From WRGA01 sp031553395 (lineage in GTDB: Bacteria; Bacteroidota; Bacteroidia; Bacteroidales; WRGA01): a stretch of DNA of 64,000 nucleotides. A model generated the notes under the pieces. It was not told the origin of the DNA. It did no database searches and was given only the letters and a program-made list of their open reading frames with translations. Position numbers and translations under genes: made by a program. Shown piece by piece: positions 28,373-36,839 of the stretch. Location: positions 124,001 through 188,000 of the forward strand of contig JAVBLR010000011.1 of NCBI GenBank assembly GCA_031553395.1, in the 5' to 3' direction. Each line of letters opens with the position of its first letter. Within the stretch, counting starts at the first letter, position 1.

Positions 28373-29251
28373 TTATTGTTTTGAGTTATAAAGTTCTGCT
28401 ATTTCAGATGACGTCAGGTATCTGTTGTAAAAACGGAACTGGTCTAACTTTCCAGGGAAGTTCTTTTCCCAGCCTTGAACCACTGCATCTTTAGCTAATT
28501 TTGGTATAGTCATACATTGAAAAGCTCCAACCGACATTTTTCCGACATTCTTAAAGGCAATATTGCCAAAATTGGCATATTCTGTTGTCATTACATTTTC
28601 ACCATCTCTAAAATAAGAAAGCGTAGAACTTTTCCCACTGTATCGAATCACTATATTAGTCCATTTATCCAATACATTTGTCAGATATACATTCGGATTA
28701 TTATTCGAAGCAGCCCAAATATCACCAATGTCTGTTTTGGAACTTTTAATGTGCGTAGTAAACGGAACCGCATTATCTGATGCTCTGATTCCATCTATCA
28801 ATATATCCAAATTTCCGACCCAATCTTTTCCAAGTGTATCCGAAACCGAGAAAAGAGCTATTCCTCCCGTTGCCTGAATTTTCGTTAAATAAACCCAAAA
28901 CGAAATCGTAAAACCCTGCATATTGGCAATAGAATCTATCATATTAATTCCCGATTCTCCTTTTTCCGAACTGATTACGTAATAAGCTCCGTCACCTCCC
29001 TGCATAGCATCTCCGGTTATTCCGGGCGTAAAAGAAACCGCACTTGACGCATCTGTCAAAAAATTATAGATACTACTATCTGCAACACTATTATCTTCAA
29101 AAGGAAAATACATTTTCAACGGGCTGTAAGGCCCTGGCTCCGGGTCGGGAATAATTACCATCTCCGGCCTGTCAAAATCCTGACAAGCAAAAAGAAAGCA
29201 AAAAGAGAATAATATCCCCGGTATCCATTTTATTTTATTGAATTGTTTCAT
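28373..29251 (-). CDS. LamG-domain surface lipoprotein in the SusE/F position
   Basis: This 292-residue protein has the lipobox LFAC (Cys23). An acidic/proline linker is followed by a concanavalin-A-like LamG_3 domain (about 45-290: MYFPFEDNSVADSS, GFTISFWVYLT, KWTNIVIRYSGKSSTLSYFRDGE, FPGKLDQFRFYNRYLTSSEIAELY). It lies directly after SusD (18 bases), where surface glycan-binding proteins are commonly encoded. It has no catalytic motif. The likely role is binding the target glycan at the cell surface; the ligand is inferred only from the neighbouring enzymes. Confidence 0.8.
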   Translation of the reverse strand: MKQFNKIKWIPGILFSFCFLFACQDFDRPEMVIIPDPEPGPYSPLKMYFPFEDNSVADSSIYNFLTDASSAVSFTPGITGDAMQGGDGAYYVISSEKGESGINMIDSIANMQGFTISFWVYLTKIQATGGIALFSVSDTLGKDWVGNLDILIDGIRASDNAVPFTTHIKSSKTDIGDIWAASNNNPNVYLTNVLDKWTNIVIRYSGKSSTLSYFRDGENVMTTEYANFGNIAFKNVGKMSVGAFQCMTIPKLAKDAVVQGWEKNFPGKLDQFRFYNRYLTSSEIAELYNSKQ

Positions 29252-29269
29252 ATTTTTTTCAATTAAGGG

Positions 29270-30805
29270 TTAATAATTAGGATTTTGAACTAATACTCCT
29301 TTTGACTTATCTATTTCAGCTTGTGGAATAGGGAGCTCCCTGTTTTTGATTGCATAACCGGCATAGTTAGGACCCAATGCTTTGAAAGTCGTAACATCCA
29401 TATCCGGTGTTGCAGTTCCTTTCCCCCAACGAACCAAATCATAGAACCGTTCGTTTTCCATACCTAATTCAGCTCTCCGTTCGTCCCGAATATATCCTCT
29501 TAATACAGTTTGGTCTGTTGTACTTTTAGGAGGAACTAAACTTCCGCCGCCTGCTCTGTTCCTTACCATATTCAAATAACCCAATGCTTCGCTTATTTTA
29601 TCCGCACCGCCCATTTCATTTGCAGCTTCGGCAGCCATCAATACTACATCAGCGTAACGAATAATACGAATATTCATCCATTTACCGAAATTGGAATTGT
29701 ATTCTCTCCGCTTCGCAGGATTTGTATATACCTTTTTGTTCCAATATTCACGGGGAAGGTTTGTAGGAAGAGTTTCTCCATACTCTGTTGTTTCTCCTGT
29801 TTTCAACAAAGTTGCGTTTTTGCGCGGGTCATTCACGTCTTTGAATCCATTGGCAACAAAATCAGCAGAAGGCGTACCATATCCCCAACCTAAATTCCAA
29901 TCGCCATCACCTCTTACAGCTTGAACCTGAGCATACTCAACCCCATAATCTTCTGTTCTGGTATACTTCGCTTGAATTTCAAATACCGATTCACTGCAAT
30001 TCTCTCCTTCTTCTTTAAATATTTGGTCAAAGGGTGTATTCAGATTGTATATATTCGATTGTATTACACCTGTCGCAGCACTGTAAGCACCCGACCAATT
30101 TTCCTGTGTCAAAAATACGCGCGCTTGCAATCCCTTGGCAGCTCCAGAAGTAAGCCTTCCCAAATATCCACTTTCCCATTGAATAGGTAAAACAGCCGCA
30201 GCTTCCTGTAAATCTTCATTAATTAACTGATATATTTCTGAAGCAGACGATTTCGGAATATTTGCGTCCTCTGATTTTACAACTTTAAAATCAATCTTCG
30301 GAATATCACCAAATGCCCTAACCAAATTAAAGTAAGCGTAAGCCCTCATAAATTTGGCTTCGGCTCTGTTGACCATTGTAGCATTGTCTGTTGCTCCAGA
30401 AGTTTCAATATCGGAAATAGCGCTATTTGACAAATTTACAAGAGCATAAAAATCTGTCCAATATTGATCGATCGCATTATCAGATGCTATGTAGTGAAAA
30501 AAATCATACATTTGTTCCGAAGATGCACCATCACCTATAGAACTTCCTTTGTCTGCATCATCCGAACGAACACTATGAATAAGAACAAATGGCATTCCGC
30601 AAATATATTTCCCTCTCAATTGAGCATATAAACCCATTGCTGCTCCTTCGGAACCACCACCTTCGTAATCGTCTTCCGTATAACGCCCTTCCGGTTCTTG
30701 GTCTAAGAAATCAGAACATGAGGGCAATAAAATCATCAATGCAAGCAATAGTTGTACTGCAATGATGTGTATTTCTGTTGATTTTATATTAAATATGTAC
30801 TTCAT
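29270..30805 (-). CDS. SusD/RagB-like outer-membrane glycan-binding lipoprotein
   Basis: This 511-residue protein has the lipobox LPSC (Cys30), preceded by a membrane-like stretch. SusD hallmarks are CSDFLDQEPEGRYTEDDYEG, the TPR-like helical region (NRAEAKFMRAYAYFNLVRAFGDIPKI), and the C-terminal RIIRYADVVLMAAEAANEMGG ... RDERRAELGMENERFYDLVRWGKG ... NRELPIPQAEID block. It forms the lid of the SusC transporter encoded 12 bases upstream and binds the polysaccharide before import. Length and domain order are normal for the family. Confidence 0.95.
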   Translation of the reverse strand: MKYIFNIKSTEIHIIAVQLLLALMILLPSCSDFLDQEPEGRYTEDDYEGGGSEGAAMGLYAQLRGKYICGMPFVLIHSVRSDDADKGSSIGDGASSEQMYDFFHYIASDNAIDQYWTDFYALVNLSNSAISDIETSGATDNATMVNRAEAKFMRAYAYFNLVRAFGDIPKIDFKVVKSEDANIPKSSASEIYQLINEDLQEAAAVLPIQWESGYLGRLTSGAAKGLQARVFLTQENWSGAYSAATGVIQSNIYNLNTPFDQIFKEEGENCSESVFEIQAKYTRTEDYGVEYAQVQAVRGDGDWNLGWGYGTPSADFVANGFKDVNDPRKNATLLKTGETTEYGETLPTNLPREYWNKKVYTNPAKRREYNSNFGKWMNIRIIRYADVVLMAAEAANEMGGADKISEALGYLNMVRNRAGGGSLVPPKSTTDQTVLRGYIRDERRAELGMENERFYDLVRWGKGTATPDMDVTTFKALGPNYAGYAIKNRELPIPQAEIDKSKGVLVQNPNY

Positions 30806-30817
30806 AATATCAGATAT

Positions 30818-33800
30818 TTAAAAATTTAGATTAATACCAAAAGTATATATAGCAGGAAGAGGATAAGTTCCCGAATCAACTCCAAACTTAACAGCGCTTG
30901 TCGAATAAATTTCAGGTGTAAAGCCTGTATTGTTTGCAAAAGTTATAGGATTTTGAGCATTTACATACAATCTGAGAGATTGTATTTTCAAGCTTTTCAA
31001 TATCTCAGGTTTAAAATTATATCCTAATTGTATATTCCTGATTCTGAAAAAACTACCATCTTCGATATAATAATCGGAATATTCCTGAGCATTCGTATTT
31101 GTACTATTCAAGGAAGGCTCCCAGTTGGAAGTACCAACACCATGCCATCTATCCATCCGTTGTATTTGGTAATTGAATTGTCCGTAAGTTAAGCGATTCC
31201 AATCTTTGAAAATTTCATTTCCATAAACACCCATTACATCAACTGTTAAATCAATCCCTTTGTACCCTACAGTAATAGAACCTCCGTATGTAAAATCAGG
31301 AGTAGGATTACCAATCATAGTACGGTCGGCAGTTGTAATTTTGTCATCACCATCAACGTCTTGAAATCTAATATCGCCAGGTTTAACCGGACTCATGGTA
31401 TTCTCAGGAGATTGGTCAATTTCTGCTTGCGTTTGATAAATACCTGCCGATTTATATCCGAAGAAGAAGGCAATCGGATATCCGTCTGCTGTCATCGCCA
31501 TATCTACAGGAACTCCTGTATAATTCTTTACTTTATTATTTAAAGTAGTAATATTAGCACTAACAGAATAGGTCCAGTCGCTACCAATGGTAGAATTCCA
31601 TGATGCAGATGCTTCAATCCCTTTATTCTGAATATCTCCCACATTGCTCAATCCCGGAATTGTACCCGAAACACCCGGAACAATCGCTAAAAATCCTTTA
31701 GTCAATTTATTATAATACACTGCTTCAACACGCAGTTGATTTCTAAGCAGATATGCTTCAAATCCGGTTTCCCATGAATAATTTTTTTCCCATTCCAAAT
31801 CAGGGTCAGCCAAATACTTTGGAGTATATCCCGGATAAACAGTTTCATCTGGTCCGAAGATGCCGGATGCCGTATTTTCCATTTCGGGAAAAGCAGGATA
31901 CCTCCATGCTTCGTCAATATTTTGACTTCCCAAAACGCCCCATGAACCTTTTAATTTCAAATAATCGAAAACATGTTGATCTTTCATAAATTCTTCACTT
32001 GAAATTACCCAACCGGCACCAAGTGCGCCAAAATTCTGCCATGTATTATTGGTATATGAGAACTGAGAAGAACCATCCCTACGGAACGAACCGTTCAAAA
32101 GATATTTATTTTGATAATTATACAATGCCCTGAAAAGGACTGATGTTGTAGAGTTGCTCCATTGCCCGCTACCATTTGTAGCTGTACTTGGGTCACCGAT
32201 ACTCAAATACCAATAACGTTGATAGTCGGGTATACTCATAGTTCCTTGCATACGGGCACCATCTATCTGAGTATAAGAATTAAAATACGTTGTAAAACCA
32301 CCTGTCAATGTCAATCCATGATCTTCATTGATTTGTTTTTTATACGTCAATAAAAAGTCTGTTTGTGTCTTCGTATATAAGTTTTGATATTGATTAACAG
32401 ATGTTTGTTTACTGAGAGAATCAATAGGAGCCGCATTCACGATATCCGGATTGTACACTGCAATCAAAGGAGAATACGTACGTCCTAAATTAACTCCGTA
32501 ATCAGCAGAAAAAGAAGCCCTGAAATTAAAGTCTTTCAAAAAAGTCCAATCGGCATACAAATTACCAATAGCCCTATATTCAACAGGTTTGGATGTATTC
32601 TTTCTTAATTCCACATCTACCATCGGGTTTGCTACTTGCGAACGTTGAAAATCAGGCAGTGAGTAATACAATCCATATTCATTATTGTAAACAGAAGAAA
32701 TCGGAGCAGCAAGAATAGAAGGCGTTACACTTTTGTAATTTGCCAAATTTGCTTTATAGCCACTTACCTGAAATCCAAATTTCAAATCATCAGTTACCTT
32801 GTATTCATTATTCAGATTTATGGTTATCCTATTCATATTTTCATTTTTGATAATACCATCTTCATACGAATAACCAACTCCCATATAAAATTTACTTCTG
32901 TCATTGGCTCCGGAAATACTTATATTATTATTGGTAACCAATCCTGTTTGGAATATTTCATCCTGCCAATCGGTATTCGCTTGCCAGTTGGTATAATCAT
33001 AAGGAGTAGTAATTCCTTCATTGATACGTTGTTCATTGTATAATTCCTTAAACTGCATTGCATTTGTCATTTCCATCTTATTCGGAACTATTTTTGCTCC
33101 AACAGATGAATTAATGGAAACAACGGTTTTTCCTTCTTTAGCACTTTTAGTAGTAACGATAATAACACCGTTGGCACCACGTACCCCAAAAATTGCCAAT
33201 GAAGAAGGATCTTTTAATATTTCCATCGACTCAACATCGGCAGGATTCAAGAAATTGATATTATCGTTGAATAATCCATCAACTACATACAACGGTTTTC
33301 CTCCATTAATGGAATTTGTTCCGCGAATACGTACATCAGGTGCTTCCCCTGCTTTACCCGAATTGGTAATTTGAACTCCCGCCACTTTTCCTTGTATGGA
33401 TGATACCGGATTGGAAGAAGGTAAATCGGCAATATCAGAACCTTTAATGCTGGCAATTGAGCCGGTCAAGTCTCGCTTTCTCGCGCTACCATACCCGATT
33501 ACAACAGTTTCGGTAAGCATATTGGTTAATTCCTTCAGTACAACGCTAATAACCGGATTCGTTCCAACTTTGATGCTTTGAGATTCCATTCCCACATAGG
33601 TAAAATTCAACATATCTCCTTGTGATGCCTGAATAGAATATTTTCCATCGACATCAGTCATTACACCCAATGATGAACCTTGCACCATAACTGTTGCACC
33701 AATAAGAGTTTCTCCTGTTTCATCCGTTACAGTTCCTGTAATTGTTTTTTGTTGAGCAAAAGCACTCACTCCAACAAAAAACAGACAACAAAAGAGCATA

Positions 33801-33844
33801 ACTCTTATGATAATTTTGTTCTTTTTGTAGTTTTTCATATGCAT
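30818..33844 (-). CDS. SusC/RagA-like TonB-dependent outer-membrane transporter
   Basis: This 1008-residue protein has a signal peptide (to about 30, VSAFAQ), a carboxypeptidase-regulatory-like domain (about 33-108), a complete plug (about 112-235: TETVVIGYGSARKRDLTGSI ... KPLYVVDGLF ... SMEILKDPSSLAIFGVRGANGVIIVTTKSA) and a large barrel ending GTYPLPAIYTFGINLNF. It imports oligosaccharides with its SusD partner, driven by TonB. Two start codons (Met1 and Met3) are possible. This intact protein is a useful contrast to the plugless barrel at 4494-7277. It starts 46 bases after the phosphodiesterase stop on the same strand. Confidence 0.96.
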   Translation of the reverse strand: MHMKNYKKNKIIIRVMLFCCLFFVGVSAFAQQKTITGTVTDETGETLIGATVMVQGSSLGVMTDVDGKYSIQASQGDMLNFTYVGMESQSIKVGTNPVISVVLKELTNMLTETVVIGYGSARKRDLTGSIASIKGSDIADLPSSNPVSSIQGKVAGVQITNSGKAGEAPDVRIRGTNSINGGKPLYVVDGLFNDNINFLNPADVESMEILKDPSSLAIFGVRGANGVIIVTTKSAKEGKTVVSINSSVGAKIVPNKMEMTNAMQFKELYNEQRINEGITTPYDYTNWQANTDWQDEIFQTGLVTNNNISISGANDRSKFYMGVGYSYEDGIIKNENMNRITINLNNEYKVTDDLKFGFQVSGYKANLANYKSVTPSILAAPISSVYNNEYGLYYSLPDFQRSQVANPMVDVELRKNTSKPVEYRAIGNLYADWTFLKDFNFRASFSADYGVNLGRTYSPLIAVYNPDIVNAAPIDSLSKQTSVNQYQNLYTKTQTDFLLTYKKQINEDHGLTLTGGFTTYFNSYTQIDGARMQGTMSIPDYQRYWYLSIGDPSTATNGSGQWSNSTTSVLFRALYNYQNKYLLNGSFRRDGSSQFSYTNNTWQNFGALGAGWVISSEEFMKDQHVFDYLKLKGSWGVLGSQNIDEAWRYPAFPEMENTASGIFGPDETVYPGYTPKYLADPDLEWEKNYSWETGFEAYLLRNQLRVEAVYYNKLTKGFLAIVPGVSGTIPGLSNVGDIQNKGIEASASWNSTIGSDWTYSVSANITTLNNKVKNYTGVPVDMAMTADGYPIAFFFGYKSAGIYQTQAEIDQSPENTMSPVKPGDIRFQDVDGDDKITTADRTMIGNPTPDFTYGGSITVGYKGIDLTVDVMGVYGNEIFKDWNRLTYGQFNYQIQRMDRWHGVGTSNWEPSLNSTNTNAQEYSDYYIEDGSFFRIRNIQLGYNFKPEILKSLKIQSLRLYVNAQNPITFANNTGFTPEIYSTSAVKFGVDSGTYPLPAIYTFGINLNF

Positions 33845-33890
33845 TTTAATTTTAGCTTAAAAAATAATCAACACGCTAATAAAAAGCTAT

Positions 33891-36356
33891 TTACATAATA
33901 AATTTAACAACAGAAGATTTATTTCCTTGCATCAATTTAAGTAAATACACACCAGGGTTAGGGATTATTATATCTGAAGAGTTCACACCAATTGAAATAT
34001 TTTTCAGGATTTGTTTTGATAATATTTGTCCGGTAACATTACAAACAGTGATTACAACATCGTTTTTTTGTTCGGAATTAAACGTGATTGTACCCTTATT
34101 TCCATTGAATGATATTTTTATATTATCAATATCTTCAACAACAGGCAATCCGGTTGGTGATGCTGCATCTGTTGCTGTAAGTTTAATATCATCAATGTAA
34201 ACAACTGTTCCGGCAGTTCTTCCATCGGCAAAATCAGGTTGAATTCCCATTTTATAATAGTGTCCTTTTGCCCCATTTGCCCCAATAGGAAATATTACTT
34301 CTTCCCATTCATTTACTTTTGAAGGAAGTGTTTGCGGAAGAATTTCTTTCGTATCTCCGGTTGTACTGGATTGTTCAAATTTGAAACGGGTACTAGCTCC
34401 ATCTACTGTACGTAAAATTTTGAAACGTACATAAGGGTATTTATCAGAATCGAAATTGGCAAATGCCTTGGCTGTCAAATCGCACCAAAAACCCATCCAT
34501 GAAGTATTATCGGCACGTGTAATCTGCAATACTTTTGAGCTTCCATTCACTGCATCAGTCTTTGGATTATCCATTATGTTGAATGTTGCACCTGCCAAAT
34601 CATTCAATTGAAAAGTAAAATTCGGTTGATTGTTTTCGAAATTATCCAATACAACTTCATCATTTGAAGGAACAGGCAACCCATCATCATCACTTGTTCC
34701 GGGAGAAGTAAAATTGATTAATGTTTTTCCATCCCAATTATAACCTTCGCGAGCCGGAAATCCCATAAAGTTGAAGATAGTCGGCGCAACATTGTATAAA
34801 TAAGGAGCATCATTATATTCAGTAGGATATTGTTTAATCAAAATAGGATTATTCAAGTCACTCCAAGTTATTTGAGCACTATTTTTTGTATTGAGTGTAA
34901 TATCCGGTTTACCAAACGAACCTTTAAAAGCAATACCACTTGCATCGTTACCCTTATTATATACTAATAAATTAGCAAAATCAGGATGAGACTCATCCAA
35001 GGATTTAAAAGCATACGCGCTAATAGTTTCGGGAGTAAGAGCTGATTTAAAGATTCTCACTTCGGCAATATTCCCGGTAAAAAACGGATTATAATTTCCT
35101 GTACCATCTTGTCCAATATTAAAGTTCATTCCACTTGCCAAACTTCCGATATTGGAAATACTAACTTCTTTGATAAAGTTGCCGGCATCATACAAAGACA
35201 TTTTTTGAGAAGAGCGATCAATAACCAATGTTAGATGATGCCAATAATTAGGATCAGACACATCTACTACTCCCTCTATATCAGCACGATTACCTCCATC
35301 TCCTAAATTTGCTTTAATTGTAGTGCCATTCCTGGAAATAATTATCCCTTTATTTCCTCCGCCACCCCAGTTTTTATTACTAATGATAGAAGGATCACTA
35401 TTCGTAGCTGTAGCTCTCATTCTTACTTCAATGGTAAAACTTTGGTTAGCAGCAAATTCCAATTCATTAGAAAATGGCAAAGAACCATACACATCCGTTC
35501 CAAAAGCCACAGAATTAATACTAAATGGTTCTGAATCAACTCTTGTTATTGGTTGTGCATCAATCAATTCAGGAGCAACAGCCGAATTATTAAAAATAAT
35601 AAACGCATTTTGTTCTTCATAGGAAGTTCCGCCATGCCCGCCACTATTGCCGCCATGATCTGTAACTACGGTTATTAACCAATCCTCGTCAGTATAAGTC
35701 GGCCTTGTTTTTACTGCAGTTAATAAATTACCAACAAGCCCATCTACAATTTTCAACGCATCGGTATATCTTGCATCATTAATATTAAAGCCTGTTTCGT
35801 GTCCGAAATGGTCTACATCATCAAAATGCAAAAACATAATTGCCGCTACATCCGTCTGTTGCAATTCTTCCATAGCCTTATTATATACAGATAAATCCCG
35901 TGCTTCGGAAGAATCTCCTTCTCCTTTATAATTTACTGTCGCAGCATCTTGCACTATCTTTTCATTAATAACACCCCAAGAAACGAAAGAAGCAGTACGC
36001 AAATCAGGTTGCTCTTTTTGCAAATATTTAAAGAAAGAAGGGAAGGTAAGCAAGTGAGTATCAGAAACCGGAGTTTCATTAATGAAGTAATTGTGTTTGG
36101 CTTTCCCTGTGGCGGTTAGCAACGACGACCATCCGTTTGAACTCCATGTCGGAGTTTCGGCTAATGCATTGGTGTATGTTTTTGACTTGCCCATCAATTG
36201 CGTTAAATTTGGGGCATTTTCAGTAGTAATACCTTTCCATACAAGACCATCAATTCCTATATATAAGGTTTTCTTTGTCTTAGCCTCCAAAGAAGAGGAG
36301 AGCAATGATGAAAGTAAAAAAGCGGTAGTAAATAAATAGGTTAAAAGTGTTTTCAT
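33891..36356 (-). CDS. T9SS-exported alkaline-phosphatase-superfamily phosphodiesterase with inserted LamG and DDFE modules
   Basis: This 821-residue protein has a signal peptide (1-24). The catalytic part (about 28-260) resembles nucleotide pyrophosphatase/phosphodiesterases. Metal-ligand candidates are D36 (IGIDGL), D182 and H186 (DVDHFGHE), D233 and H234 (VVTDHGG) and H241; the nucleophile is probably T70 or S72 in TPTWSSNGW. A LamG domain (about 290-470) interrupts the fold, because the usual closing segment (YLYNVAPTIFNFMGFPAREG) comes after it. A DDFE-type module (about 575-745) and a T9SS sorting domain (about 755-821) complete it. It is the first gene after the operon promoter. With GH144 and GH3 partners, a role in removing phospho-substituents such as phosphoglycerol from beta-1,2-glucans is plausible, but it is an inference. 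Confidence 0.8.
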   Translation of the reverse strand: MKTLLTYLFTTAFLLSSLLSSSLEAKTKKTLYIGIDGLVWKGITTENAPNLTQLMGKSKTYTNALAETPTWSSNGWSSLLTATGKAKHNYFINETPVSDTHLLTFPSFFKYLQKEQPDLRTASFVSWGVINEKIVQDAATVNYKGEGDSSEARDLSVYNKAMEELQQTDVAAIMFLHFDDVDHFGHETGFNINDARYTDALKIVDGLVGNLLTAVKTRPTYTDEDWLITVVTDHGGNSGGHGGTSYEEQNAFIIFNNSAVAPELIDAQPITRVDSEPFSINSVAFGTDVYGSLPFSNELEFAANQSFTIEVRMRATATNSDPSIISNKNWGGGGNKGIIISRNGTTIKANLGDGGNRADIEGVVDVSDPNYWHHLTLVIDRSSQKMSLYDAGNFIKEVSISNIGSLASGMNFNIGQDGTGNYNPFFTGNIAEVRIFKSALTPETISAYAFKSLDESHPDFANLLVYNKGNDASGIAFKGSFGKPDITLNTKNSAQITWSDLNNPILIKQYPTEYNDAPYLYNVAPTIFNFMGFPAREGYNWDGKTLINFTSPGTSDDDGLPVPSNDEVVLDNFENNQPNFTFQLNDLAGATFNIMDNPKTDAVNGSSKVLQITRADNTSWMGFWCDLTAKAFANFDSDKYPYVRFKILRTVDGASTRFKFEQSSTTGDTKEILPQTLPSKVNEWEEVIFPIGANGAKGHYYKMGIQPDFADGRTAGTVVYIDDIKLTATDAASPTGLPVVEDIDNIKISFNGNKGTITFNSEQKNDVVITVCNVTGQILSKQILKNISIGVNSSDIIIPNPGVYLLKLMQGNKSSVVKFIM

Positions 36357-36839
36357 GTTTTTCTTAAAGTTTAGTTATCAAAACTATGTGTGTTTTATGT
36401 AGAACAAATTTATGGTCAAAAAAGCTTGCCTTCAAAAAAGTTCCTACAACTCTGCTACTTCATAAAAAAACAAGAAAAAGACAGATACTACAATACTACT
36501 ACACAAAAAAAATAATGCATTATAAACATTTAATTATAAGCAAGTTTTAAAAAAGTAAATTTCAAAAAATGATATGTTAAAAAATTAAAAACGACAAAAT
36601 AAGCAAGTAAAAATCATTCATTTTTTACATATTTTTCTTCTATTTAGTTATAATTTTAATGATTATTATCTATTGTCTCTTTTTTTATCTGCTGAAATAA
36701 GTAAATTCGCATCACAAATCAGTCTTTTAACCTCACAACAATAGGTTTCAGTCATTCAGGAAAATAAAAATTAAACACTGATAAACTAAAATCCAATTTC
36801 AAAAACCTTTCTCGATTTCTATTAGTTAATAATGATAAC
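36357..36839. promoter_or_regulatory. Divergent control region of the polysaccharide-utilisation operon
   Basis: This 483-base AT-rich stretch has no gene. It holds the operon promoter (36379-36408, minus) and a 10-bp direct repeat, ATAAGCAAGT, at 36536-36545 and 36599-36608. The copies are 63 bases apart start to start, which is six helical turns. This spacing would suit a regulator site. No clear -7 box was found for the plus-strand regulator gene. Confidence 0.45.
36379..36408 (-). promoter_or_regulatory. Promoter of the 36356-12053 operon
   Basis: On the minus strand TTTG (36405-36408) is followed after 18 bases by TAGTTTTG (36379-36386), matching the Bacteroidota -33/-7 pattern. The -7 box is 22 bases before the phosphodiesterase start codon. 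Confidence 0.6.
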
